The translations under genes and the position numbers were made by a program. Positions 1-5,354 of a DNA stretch of 5,354 nt are shown here, piece by piece (the first letter of the stretch is position 1; each line of letters starts with the position of its first letter). The stretch comes from Planctomycetota bacterium (GTDB lineage: Bacteria > Planctomycetota > Phycisphaerae > FEN-1346 > JAACEH01): contig JAFGPY010000057.1 in assembly GCA_016935955.1 (NCBI GenBank), positions 1-5,354 on the forward strand. Reading direction: 5' to 3'. The notes under the pieces were generated by a model. It had not been told where the DNA came from, did no database searches, and saw only the letters and a list, made by a program, of their open reading frames with translations.

Positions 1-60
1 GTCGGCGACATGAACGACGTGCTTCCGAAACTCATTGCCGCCATTAAGGCGAAGGGCTAG
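1..60 (+). CDS. etfA: C-terminus of probable electron transfer flavoprotein alpha subunit (5' truncated)
   Basis: Only the last 19 codons and the TAG stop are inside the window. The tail reads VGDMNDVLPKLIAAIKAKG. EtfA proteins typically end in a 'VGD-x-x-x-V-L/V-P-x-L-I' segment followed by a short Lys-rich helix, and this tail fits that pattern. EtfA with EtfB carries electrons from acyl-CoA dehydrogenases to a quinone reductase or a bifurcating partner. The next gene starts two bases after this stop and is itself an acyl-CoA dehydrogenase, which supports the call and suggests translational coupling. The assignment rests on a very short tail plus context. The FAD-binding part lies upstream of the window and cannot be checked. 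Confidence 0.65.
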   Translation, partial: VGDMNDVLPKLIAAIKAKG

Positions 61-62
61 TC

Positions 63-1829
63 ATGCCGAATTTCCTGACCGATAACGACGACATTCTGTT
101 CAACCTGGACCATCTGCCGCTCGGGGATATCGCCGAGCTTCAGGAGGACGGGTTTCGCGACGCGGGCAAGTTCGATTACGCCCCGACCGATGCGGCCGAT
201 GCCGTGGACGGCTACAGGAAGATCCTCGAACTGGTCGGCGACATCGCGGGCAACCACATCGCGCCGCTGAGCGAGTCGATCGACCGCGAAGGATCGACCC
301 TCGAGAACGGCAAGGTGACCTACGCCGAGGGCATCCGCAAGTCGCTGGACCTGCTGAGCAAGGCGGACCTGATGGGCTTCACGCTTCCGCGGCGGTACGG
401 CGGGCTGAACTGCCCGGCGACGGTCTACTCGATGGCCACGGAAATGGTCTCGCGGGCCGACGCCAGTCTGATGAACATCTTCGGATTGCAGGGCATCGCC
501 GAGACGATCAACGCCTTCGCCAACGAGGACCAGAAGCAGCGGTTTCTGCCGCGATTCTCCTCGGGCGAGGTGACCGGGGCCATGGTCCTCACCGAACCCG
601 ACGCCGGCAGCGACCTGCAAAACGTGCAGCTTCGGGCCTATCAGGACGCCCAGGGCGCCTGGCGGCTGAAGGGCGTCAAACGATTCATCACCAACGGTTG
701 CGGCGAAGTGCTGCTGGTGCTGGCCCGCAGCGAGCCCGATGAGGCTGGCGGCATGGGCTTGTCGCTCTTCCTGCTGGAGAACAACGAGTCGGTGCAGGTT
801 CGCCGTATCGAGGACAAGCTGGGCATCCACGGGTCGCCGACGTGCGAGTTGCAGTTCAACGATTCGCCCCTGGAACCGTTGCCGTCGGCCGTGGAACTGG
901 TGGGCGAAAGGCGGCGCGGTCTGGTGACCTACGTCATGGCCCTGATGAACGGGGCTCGTATCGGCATCGCCGCGCAGGGATTGGGCGTCGCCGAGGCGGC
1001 CTACCGCGAGGCCCGGGCCTATGCCCACCATCGCGAGCAATTCGGCCGCGCGATCGAGAAACTGCCGCCGGTGGCCGACCTGCTGATGGACATGAAGATG
1101 AACATCGAGGCTGGCCGGGCGCTGCTGTATCACACCTGTCTGGCCGTGGACCGCGACGTTGCCCTGCAGCGTCGTCTGGAAGAGAACCAGTACTCCGACG
1201 ATGCGGCCCGCACGGCCGACAACCGGGCCCAGAAGCAGCTCAAGCGGCTGACGGCCCTGCTGACGCCGATGTCGAAGTACTATTGCAGCGAGCTGGCCCA
1301 GCAGTGCGCCAACGACGGCATCAGCGTGCTGGGCGGCAGCGGCTACATGCGCGACTACCGCAGCGAGCAGTTGTTCCGCGACGCCCGCATCACGACGATC
1401 TACGAGGGCACGTCGCAGTTGCAGGTGCTGGCGGCGATCCGCGGCGTTACGAGCGGCCAGGCCGAGAAGCATTTCGTGGAACTGGCCTCGCGCGAGCCGG
1501 CCGACGAGGCCGAGCGGCATCTCAGGGACGCCCTGGGCGAGATGCGAGGCCTGCTGCAGACGGCCGTCGACAAGGTCAAGGCCGGCGGCGCCGATTACCT
1601 GGACCTGTCGGCCAGGAACCTGGTGGACGTGGCGATTGACATTCTGATCGGTTACCTGCTGCTGGACCAGGCCGCTGCCAACGACCGCAAGAAGTTGGTC
1701 GCGCGGCGGTTCATTCTGCGAGCCCTGCCGCGTGCCAAGGCCCGCATCGAGCGGGTCATGTCCGACGAGCGGTCGACGCTGGAATCCTACGACGAGATCA
1801 TCGGCCTGCTGGTCGAGGAAGAGGCCTGA
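63..1829 (+). CDS. Acyl-CoA dehydrogenase, large form with C-terminal extension
   Basis: This is a complete 588-residue flavoenzyme that should catalyse alpha,beta-dehydrogenation of an acyl-CoA in the cytoplasm, with FAD as cofactor and ETF as electron acceptor. Visible motifs are the first family signature VLTEPDAGSDL (about 175-185), the FAD-contact segment FITNG (208-212), REQFG (R324-G328) in the C-terminal helical domain, LGGSGY (423-428), and RDARITTIYEGTSQLQ, whose Glu448 matches the catalytic base of medium- and short-chain enzymes (MCAD Glu376). Ordinary enzymes have about 380-400 residues. The extra length is an insertion at about 360-405 and a helical C-terminal part (about 475-588) like that of long FadE-type enzymes. 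The start MPNFLTDNDDILFNL looks like the usual N-terminus of this subgroup, and weak GAAGGG lies upstream. Ser421 stands where many relatives have Gln. The acyl substrate cannot be told from sequence. Confidence 0.95.
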   Translation: MPNFLTDNDDILFNLDHLPLGDIAELQEDGFRDAGKFDYAPTDAADAVDGYRKILELVGDIAGNHIAPLSESIDREGSTLENGKVTYAEGIRKSLDLLSKADLMGFTLPRRYGGLNCPATVYSMATEMVSRADASLMNIFGLQGIAETINAFANEDQKQRFLPRFSSGEVTGAMVLTEPDAGSDLQNVQLRAYQDAQGAWRLKGVKRFITNGCGEVLLVLARSEPDEAGGMGLSLFLLENNESVQVRRIEDKLGIHGSPTCELQFNDSPLEPLPSAVELVGERRRGLVTYVMALMNGARIGIAAQGLGVAEAAYREARAYAHHREQFGRAIEKLPPVADLLMDMKMNIEAGRALLYHTCLAVDRDVALQRRLEENQYSDDAARTADNRAQKQLKRLTALLTPMSKYYCSELAQQCANDGISVLGGSGYMRDYRSEQLFRDARITTIYEGTSQLQVLAAIRGVTSGQAEKHFVELASREPADEAERHLRDALGEMRGLLQTAVDKVKAGGADYLDLSARNLVDVAIDILIGYLLLDQAAANDRKKLVARRFILRALPRAKARIERVMSDERSTLESYDEIIGLLVEEEA

Positions 1830-1890
1830 GAGCCTGGTTTGGCTGACATCATGCTTTTCAGCCCTGGCGCTAGGAAGATGTTCCGAACGA

Positions 1891-1929
1891 TGCGGGAGCC
1901 CGAGACACGGCGCTTCCGCATTTCCTTTT
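1891..1929 (+). terminator. Rho-independent terminator after the acyl-CoA dehydrogenase
   Basis: TGCGGGAGC (1891-1899) pairs along its whole length with GCTTCCGCA (1912-1920), with one G-U pair. CCG (1900-1902) then pairs with CGG (1908-1910), leaving a bulged C at 1911 and the five-base loop AGACA. The 12-bp stem is followed directly by TTTCCTTTT (1921-1929). It lies 61 bases past the dehydrogenase stop and before a promoter-like sequence, so it probably ends the etf/acyl-CoA dehydrogenase transcript. The T tract is interrupted by CC, so some readthrough is possible. Confidence 0.75.
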
Positions 1930-1978
1930 GGGCTTCCGAGTGGGCGGCAGGGCAAGAGCCGGCGCGGCGCTACGGCCG

Positions 1979-2007
1979 TTGACCGGCGTCGGTGGCCGGG
2001 GTAGGAT
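1979..2007 (+). promoter_or_regulatory. Sigma70-type promoter for the RMND1-like gene
   Basis: TTGACC (1979-1984) matches five of six bases of the -35 consensus. TAGGAT (2002-2007) matches four of six of the -10 consensus, and the spacer is exactly 17 bases. Transcription would start near 2014-2016, giving a leader of about 50 bases before ATG 2068. The site lies between a terminator and a new gene. The spacer holds a small inverted repeat, ACCG-GCGT-CGGT (1982-1993), flanked by CGGCC (1973-1977) and GGCCG (1994-1998), which could be an operator. In GC-rich DNA a match of this quality is suggestive rather than proof. Confidence 0.5.
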
Positions 2008-2067
2008 GCCGCCAGTAGCGTGTCTGTGCGTCAAGAGGATCGTCAGGGCGAGAAGGCGGGCCGGGCA

Positions 2068-3102
2068 ATGACTCACGAGGCCGTCGTGCTGCTGCTGGGC
2101 GAGGTGTCCAAGGACCTGCGCGGCGAGATGTTCAGTCCGCACGTAGGCAAGAGCGCACCGCCGTACTATGCGGCCAGCGTGCCGCGACAGATCGCCATTG
2201 ACGGTGTGCACAGCGAGATCAACGGTCGCGAGGTGACCTTTGAGCTGCGCGGCTATCCGCCGGACGTGTTGCTGATCCAGGCCCGCATTGTCCTGGACGA
2301 TGTCTTCAGCCTGGGGACGTTCGATGTGGAGTCGCGCCTGCTGGAGCGAGCCCGCGAGATTCTGGGCGAGAACGGCGGCAGCACGGAATTCAGCGAAGAG
2401 TACACCGTGTTCATCGTTTCGGGTTACGCGGGGGAGCCGGAGCAGTTCCTGGACCACGGCGAGATCATCGCCTCGCTGCTGAAGTCGGAGCGGCAGGAAT
2501 TGGCGGCGCGTGAAGTGGAGTACACGCTGCAGTCGCAGATCAAATACGCCCGGGACGACCTGGCGATCGTCGATTGGGACGGGGCGTTCCTGTTCGATCC
2601 GGCGGGCGACGTGGCCCAGGAGATCGAGCTGCTGACGCTGGCCAACCTGCAGCTCCTGCGGCACCGGACGCTCGACCGGGCGCTGGACTGGCGTCTGGCG
2701 CGAATGGCTGAACTGGTGCAGCGACCCGAAGGGACGCCGCTGTCGTTTCGCCCGAAGGACATCGAGCGCGGGCTGATCGAGACAATTGACGCCCGCACGA
2801 AGTCGATCTCGGAACTGCAACGGTTGGACCGCGACATCAAGCTGATCGGCGACTGGTACTCGGCCCGGTTCTTCGAGGCGACTGCCGGGAAGTTCAAGAT
2901 TCCCGACTGGCGCCGCTCGATCCAGAGCAAGCTGGAATCCATCGAGGACATCTACTCGATTGTCGCCGAGAATTTCAGCGTCTCGCGGAAGCATCGCGCC
3001 GAGTGGATACAGATCGTCGTTTTCTTCATCCTGCAACTCGGCTGGTTCGCCCTGATCGTTCTGGAACTGTTCTACTTCACGCGGCAGGTGGGGGCGCAAT
3101 AG
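2068..3102 (+). CDS. C-terminally membrane-anchored protein, RMND1/Sif2 (DUF155)-like
   Basis: This is a 344-residue protein with one strongly hydrophobic segment near the C-terminus (about W313-F337, then TRQVGAQ) and no signal peptide, so it is probably tail-anchored with a cytoplasmic body. Features in order are a beta-strand-like N-terminal part, YTVFIVSGY (112-120), an ordered DDLAIVDWDGAFLFD (163-177), ANLQLLRHRTLDRALDWRL, and a predicted helical or coiled-coil region (about 255-308) leading through RKHRAEWIQIVVFF into the membrane. The late layout (short amphipathic repeats, a His-containing 'H-x-x-EWI' and a membrane helix) resembles RMND1/Rmd1/Sif2 (DUF155) proteins. In eukaryotes RMND1 is linked to mitochondrial translation. 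The bacterial role is unknown. ATG 2068 is preferred over GTG 2020: GAAGG (2052-2056) precedes it, and the promoter at 1979-2007 would leave almost no leader for the GTG. The family call is from memory of motif layout, not a search. Confidence 0.7.
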   Translation: MTHEAVVLLLGEVSKDLRGEMFSPHVGKSAPPYYAASVPRQIAIDGVHSEINGREVTFELRGYPPDVLLIQARIVLDDVFSLGTFDVESRLLERAREILGENGGSTEFSEEYTVFIVSGYAGEPEQFLDHGEIIASLLKSERQELAAREVEYTLQSQIKYARDDLAIVDWDGAFLFDPAGDVAQEIELLTLANLQLLRHRTLDRALDWRLARMAELVQRPEGTPLSFRPKDIERGLIETIDARTKSISELQRLDRDIKLIGDWYSARFFEATAGKFKIPDWRRSIQSKLESIEDIYSIVAENFSVSRKHRAEWIQIVVFFILQLGWFALIVLELFYFTRQVGAQ

Positions 3103-3139
3103 CTTCGGAATCAGAAGGTCGTGGCGGCACGCCGGATGC

Positions 3140-3145
3140 AAGGAG
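3140..3145 (+). promoter_or_regulatory. Strong Shine-Dalgarno site that fixes the start of the URO-D-like gene
   Basis: AAGGAG is followed by eight bases and then ATG 3154. This spacing is close to ideal. It argues against the in-frame GTG at 3121 and the in-frame ATG at 3136, neither of which has a comparable site. Confidence 0.8.
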
Positions 3146-3153
3146 CATACGGA

Positions 3154-4170
3154 ATGGATCGACGGCAAACCGTAATCGATGCCCTGGAGTTTCGCCGACC
3201 GGCCTACGTGCCGTGGCAGTGGAGCCCGACGCAGACCTGTGCCGAGCGGCTGCGGTCCTATCTCGGCGTGGGCGATCTGAGCGGCTTTCTGGGCGACCAT
3301 TTCTGTATCTGCGGTGCGTCGATCGGGCGGTTCGAGCCCGTGGACGACGATCACGTCCGCGATGTCTACGGCGTCGTCTGGGACCGTTCGGTGGACAAGG
3401 ACATCGGTGTGCCGGCGGACTGGCCGATCCGCGAGCCGCAGGACTTGGACCGCTACAGGTGGCCCGATGCCGCCGATTCCGCGTGGTACGCGGACATTCC
3501 TGCGGCCCTGGCCCGGCGCGGTGACCGGTTCACGGTCTACGCCCTGGGTTTCTCGCTCTACGAGCGGGCCTGGACGATGCGCGGCATGGTCGAACTGCTG
3601 GGCGACATGATCGGCCGGCCGGAGTTCGTGGAGCGGCTGCTCGACGTGATCACCGACCACAACCTCGTGCAGATCCACAAGGCTCTGGCCTTCGACTTCG
3701 ACGCCGTCTACTTCGGCGACGATTACGGGATGCAGACGGGCCTGATCATGGGGTTGGACCGCTGGCGACGGTTCATCAAGCCGCGGCTGGCCCGCATGTT
3801 CGCCCCGGTCCGCGAGGCCGGCAAGTTCATCATCCTCCATTCCTGCGGCCGCGTGGACCAACTGTTCGACGACCTGGTCGAGATCGGCCTGAACTGCTTC
3901 AATCCGTTCCAGCCCGAGGTCATGGACACCCTGGCTCTGAAGCGGCGCTACCACGGCCGCCTGGCGTTCCACGGCGGGCTAAGCGTACAGCAGGTGCTGC
4001 CGTTCGGCACGGTCAACGAGGTCCGCCGGGCGGCGCAGACGCTGCTCGACGCCGGCCGGGAGGGGGGCCTGATCTTCGCCCCGTCGCACGCCGCGCCGGC
4101 AGATGTGCCTCCCGAGAACCTTGTGGCGATGATGGAGGTCCTGCGGGGCCAGCCCGGCGCGCCTGCCTGA
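3154..4170 (+). CDS. Uroporphyrinogen decarboxylase-like (URO-D/MtaA superfamily) enzyme, not HemE
   Basis: This is a 338-residue soluble protein, the usual length for a URO-D-fold TIM barrel. It opens MDRRQTVIDALEFRRPAYVP, the typical start of the superfamily. Further landmarks are DDYGMQTG (189-196), DRWRRFIKPRLARM, HSCG (H229-G232), NPFQPEVMD (from 250), HGGLSVQQVLPFGTV and PSHAAPADVPPENL (from 310). The HxC motif is the zinc site used by cobamide-dependent methyltransferases such as MtaA and MtbA to bind and activate a thiol. The Arg-rich HemE N-terminal signature (RQAGR type) is absent, so haem synthesis is unlikely. Members of this branch are often numerous in Planctomycetota, Lentisphaerota and Verrucomicrobiota, and most have no known substrate. 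Methyl transfer is possible, but no corrinoid protein gene is visible here. It lies 51 bases after the RMND1-like gene and may share its transcript. Confidence 0.88.
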   Translation: MDRRQTVIDALEFRRPAYVPWQWSPTQTCAERLRSYLGVGDLSGFLGDHFCICGASIGRFEPVDDDHVRDVYGVVWDRSVDKDIGVPADWPIREPQDLDRYRWPDAADSAWYADIPAALARRGDRFTVYALGFSLYERAWTMRGMVELLGDMIGRPEFVERLLDVITDHNLVQIHKALAFDFDAVYFGDDYGMQTGLIMGLDRWRRFIKPRLARMFAPVREAGKFIILHSCGRVDQLFDDLVEIGLNCFNPFQPEVMDTLALKRRYHGRLAFHGGLSVQQVLPFGTVNEVRRAAQTLLDAGREGGLIFAPSHAAPADVPPENLVAMMEVLRGQPGAPA

Positions 4171-4189
4171 TTTTGCCGCAGCGCATGTG

Positions 4190-4224
4190 GCGGTCGCGGT
4201 GTTCAACAGGTAGAATGTGACCGC
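4190..4224 (+). promoter_or_regulatory. Hairpin downstream of the URO-D-like gene
   Basis: GCGGTCGCG (4190-4198) pairs with TGTGACCGC (4216-4224) over nine positions, two of them G-U. TTC (4202-4204) and GAA (4213-4215) could add to the stem inside the loop. It could protect the 3' end of the upstream mRNA or act as a weak terminator, but the following AGTCCTATTCCCCC is not a U tract. It overlaps a smaller alternative stem at 4175-4191. Confidence 0.35.
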
Positions 4225-4252
4225 AGTCCTATTCCCCCGGTACACGCTGGGA

Positions 4253-4319
4253 GACAATAGCACACAATGCGGTTTCCGCACGGTTGCCCGGGCCGCCAGG
4301 ACCGGGTAGGCGGATTGTC
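4253..4319 (+). promoter_or_regulatory. Candidate structured RNA element with nested stems and possible pseudoknot
   Basis: GACAAT (4253-4258) is fully complementary to ATTGTC (4314-4319) and would close the element. Inside it are a perfect hairpin TGCGG-TTT-CCGCA (4268-4280) and a second hairpin CCCGG (4287-4291) with CCGGG (4302-4306). The ten-base loop of the second hairpin contains CCGCC (4293-4297), which is complementary to GGCGG (4309-4313), directly before the closing strand. This gives either an H-type pseudoknot or two competing helices. It matches no riboswitch consensus I can recall. Short GC-rich complementarities arise easily by chance in such DNA, so this is a candidate only. 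Confidence 0.3.
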
Positions 4320-4372
4320 GCTCTTCATGCTCGACACCCACTGCCATAATATGGTATTCGATGACAGCAGGC

Positions 4373-4397
4373 TGCGGCCGGGCACTCCCGGGCCGCA
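4373..4397 (+). promoter_or_regulatory. Stable GC-rich hairpin in the leader of the exported-protein gene
   Basis: TGCGGCC (4373-4379) is fully complementary to GGCCGCA (4391-4397). GGG (4380-4382) can also pair with CCC (4387-4389), giving ten base pairs with one bulged G (4390) and the loop CACT. No T tract follows, so it is not an intrinsic terminator. It lies 67 bases before the start codon of the next gene. Confidence 0.4.
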
Positions 4398-4410
4398 CGT
4401 CGCGAGGGCC

Positions 4411-4426
4411 GGAACCGTTTCGGTCC
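4411..4426 (+). promoter_or_regulatory. Second leader hairpin just upstream of an AAGGAG
   Basis: GG-A-ACCG (4411-4417, with one bulged A) pairs with CGGTCC (4421-4426) around a TTT loop. An AAGGAG follows at 4438-4443. With the hairpin at 4373-4397 it forms a tandem pair in front of the exported-protein gene. Confidence 0.3.
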
Positions 4427-4464
4427 CGAATTCGCACAAGGAGAATGTCTTCAGGTGGAGCGTC

Positions 4465-5145
4465 ATGACTGAACGCAAGGAAGGACGGACGCACTGGACG
4501 CTGCGACTTACGGTCGCGATGTTCGTGGTGCTGGGTTGCTGGCTGGCCGCAGGTTCGCCGATCGCGGCCTTCACGGTGGACAAGAACGTCAACTCGGGCG
4601 AGCCGCCCGCCGAGAAGCTGGTCATCTTCGACCACAAGGCCGGCCACGAGCATATCGTGCTGAAGGATCCGGCCGGCGGCTGCACGATGAGCTTCGCCGA
4701 CGACGGGACCATCGACGTGCCGATCACCGGCAACGCCGAGATCAAGCCGACCGTCTACTGGAAACCCAAGGGCGACCTGGGCGAGACCGTCGACCTGACC
4801 TCGTGCAGCTACCTGCTGGTGCGGATGAAGCTCGAAGGCGACATCAAGCGGACCTTCGACAACGGCAAGACGTCGTCGTCGCGGCCGGACAACCTGTGGT
4901 TCGGCCTGCGGCTCTACGACAAGGACGGCCAGCCGGCGGGCAACGTCAACATCGCCTCGGTGACCGACGACGAGAAGACGCCCGCCGAGATGGTCACCGT
5001 GAAGGTGCCGGCCGTGCTGCTCGTGAACACGGCTCACGGCGACGCCAAGCAGGTTGCAGGCGTCGGATTCTACTGGCCGAAGACGCATGACTACAACGAC
5101 CGGCAGTGCCGCCTGGTCGTCGAACGGATTTCACTGGCCGACTGA
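4465..5145 (+). CDS. Small exported protein with predicted beta-sandwich, possibly carbohydrate-binding
   Basis: This is a 226-residue protein with an N-terminal export signal: charged MTERKEGRTHWTLR, hydrophobic LTVAMFVVLGCWLAAG, and a likely cleavage site near SPIAA (31-35). The mature part (about 36-226) alternates short hydrophobic strands with Gly/Asp-rich turns: KLVIFDHKAG, SYLLVRMKLEG, LWFGLRLYDKDG, VAGVGFYWP, and a closing CRLVVERISLAD. This looks like a galactose-binding-like or CBM-like jelly roll, but I do not recognise a specific family. ATG 4465 is the only start in frame near a ribosome site. GGTGGAG (4454-4460) is only four bases away, while a better AAGGAG (4438-4443) is 21 bases upstream. 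VLGC resembles a lipobox but has Leu at -2. The next gene, also exported, starts 27 bases after the stop, so the two probably form an operon and may work together at the cell surface. Confidence 0.75.
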   Translation: MTERKEGRTHWTLRLTVAMFVVLGCWLAAGSPIAAFTVDKNVNSGEPPAEKLVIFDHKAGHEHIVLKDPAGGCTMSFADDGTIDVPITGNAEIKPTVYWKPKGDLGETVDLTSCSYLLVRMKLEGDIKRTFDNGKTSSSRPDNLWFGLRLYDKDGQPAGNVNIASVTDDEKTPAEMVTVKVPAVLLVNTAHGDAKQVAGVGFYWPKTHDYNDRQCRLVVERISLAD

Positions 5146-5172
5146 CACAGGCCACCAGATGGGAGTCGCGAA

Positions 5173-5354
5173 ATGAAGCTGCGCAGTGTTGTTACTCTGA
5201 TTGTCGCAACGTTGCTCATCCTGAGTGCCGTCCGGGTGCGGGCCGCTGGTCCGGCGGCAGGGGGCGTCGACTACGAGGCGAACCTGGCCAAGGTGCCGGC
5301 CCAGGATCCTGCGGCCACCGACGCGCCGCAGGTGGTCGAGGCGATGAAGGGCCA
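5173..5354 (+). CDS. N-terminus of an exported protein (3' truncated)
   Basis: Sixty complete codons lie inside the window, starting at ATG 5173 with GGGAG (5161-5165) seven bases upstream. The protein opens MKLRSVVTLIVATLLILSAV, a clear Sec signal peptide, with probable cleavage after VRA (22-24). The next residues are a Gly/Ala/Pro-rich stretch and then VDYEANLAKVPAQDP and APQVVEAMKG. This short piece has no recognisable domain, so I propose no function. The frame is open to the end of the window, and the small gap to the preceding exported protein suggests co-transcription. Confidence 0.8.
   Translation, partial: MKLRSVVTLIVATLLILSAVRVRAAGPAAGGVDYEANLAKVPAQDPAATDAPQVVEAMKG

Larger units (their letters stand above)
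4171..4464 (+). other. Non-coding leader rich in inverted repeats
   Basis: This 294-base stretch separates the URO-D-like gene from the exported-protein genes. The reading frame of the downstream gene stays open back to ATG 4267, but that extension reads as Pro/Arg/Gly-rich sequence without domain character. The stretch instead contains a run of possible hairpins at 4175-4191, 4190-4224, 4253-4319, 4342-4356, 4373-4397 and 4411-4426. I found no convincing -35/-10 pair. TAGAAT (4211-4216) and CATAAT (4345-4350) resemble -10 boxes but lack a good -35 partner. No clear terminator with a T tract follows the URO-D-like gene, so transcription may run on. Confidence 0.6.

Noticed and set aside
1841..1863. 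GGCTGA/TCAGCC hairpin just after the dehydrogenase stop, as the terminator
   Set aside because: The stem is only six base pairs with an 11-base loop, and no T tract follows. The stem at 1891-1920 is far better.
1894..1937. An alternative stem GGGAGCCCGA/TTGGGCTTCC competing with the terminator
   Set aside because: The pairing is real, but its 3' strand lies downstream of the T tract, so it cannot act as a conventional antiterminator for this terminator.
57..1955. A 632-codon open frame on the - strand
   Set aside because: It lies wholly opposite the acyl-CoA dehydrogenase, and its translation is low-complexity Gln/Arg/Val/His-rich sequence without motifs. Long antisense frames are expected opposite GC-rich genes.
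2020..2067. GTG 2020 as the start of the RMND1-like gene
   Set aside because: The promoter at 1979-2007 would start RNA only a few bases earlier, and the added 16 residues are charged and undistinguished. ATG 2068 has GAAGG upstream.
2006..2071. A 21-codon open frame overlapping ATG 2068 by ATGA, as a possible leader peptide
   Set aside because: Its ATG lies inside the proposed -10 box, so it would not be transcribed from that promoter, and it has no properly spaced ribosome site.
1870..3972. A 700-codon open frame on the - strand
   Set aside because: It runs across two clear + strand genes, a terminator and a promoter, and has the same low-complexity composition. It is an antisense shadow.
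3154..4170. HemE, uroporphyrinogen decarboxylase of haem synthesis
   Set aside because: The HemE N-terminal Arg-containing signature is absent, while the HxC motif of the methyltransferase branch is present.
4267..4464. An N-terminal extension of the exported protein from ATG 4267
   Set aside because: The extension would bury the signal peptide 66 residues in, has no ribosome site, and covers the hairpin-rich leader.
4445..4468. A seven-codon frame ending in an ATGA overlap with the start at 4465
   Set aside because: Its AAGGAG is only one base from the ATG, too close for normal initiation. It is probably chance.
3979..5088. A 369-codon open frame on the - strand
   Set aside because: It lies opposite the URO-D-like end, the leader and the exported protein. 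It shows no domain features, and the + strand gene has a signal peptide and strand pattern.

Overview
The window is GC-rich bacterial DNA, and every gene I can support is on the + strand. Several genes have recognisable Shine-Dalgarno sequences. A non-HemE uroporphyrinogen-decarboxylase-like (URO-D-like) enzyme, a large acyl-CoA dehydrogenase next to an electron transfer flavoprotein gene, an RMND1/DUF155-like membrane protein and two adjacent exported proteins would fit an environmental member of the Planctomycetota/Verrucomicrobiota/Lentisphaerota group, or a deltaproteobacterium-like lineage. This placement is a weak inference from gene content, since no marker gene is present.

Bases 1-1929 form an acyl-CoA oxidation unit. 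They hold the last 19 codons of what is probably etfA, then two bases after its stop a complete 588-residue acyl-CoA dehydrogenase. The unit ends at a convincing Rho-independent terminator (1891-1929). The dehydrogenase would reduce its FAD on acyl-CoA and pass the electrons to the electron transfer flavoprotein.

Bases 1979-4170 form a second unit. A sigma70-type promoter (TTGACC, 17 bp, TAGGAT) sits just upstream of a protein with a single C-terminal membrane anchor that resembles the RMND1/Sif2 (DUF155) family. It is followed 51 bases later by a URO-D-like TIM-barrel enzyme that has the HxC zinc motif of cobamide-dependent methyltransferases and lacks the HemE signature.

Bases 4171-4464 are a non-coding leader with many inverted repeats, including a nested element with a possible pseudoknot (4253-4319) and two hairpins close to the next start codon. 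Downstream are a small exported beta-rich protein (4465-5145) and, 27 bases later, the start of a second exported protein that runs off the window.

The most interesting items are the structured leader at 4171-4464, the bacterial RMND1-like protein beside a URO-D-like enzyme, and the apparent replacement of the third zinc ligand by histidine in that enzyme. I saw no CRISPR array, tRNA, rRNA or mobile element.
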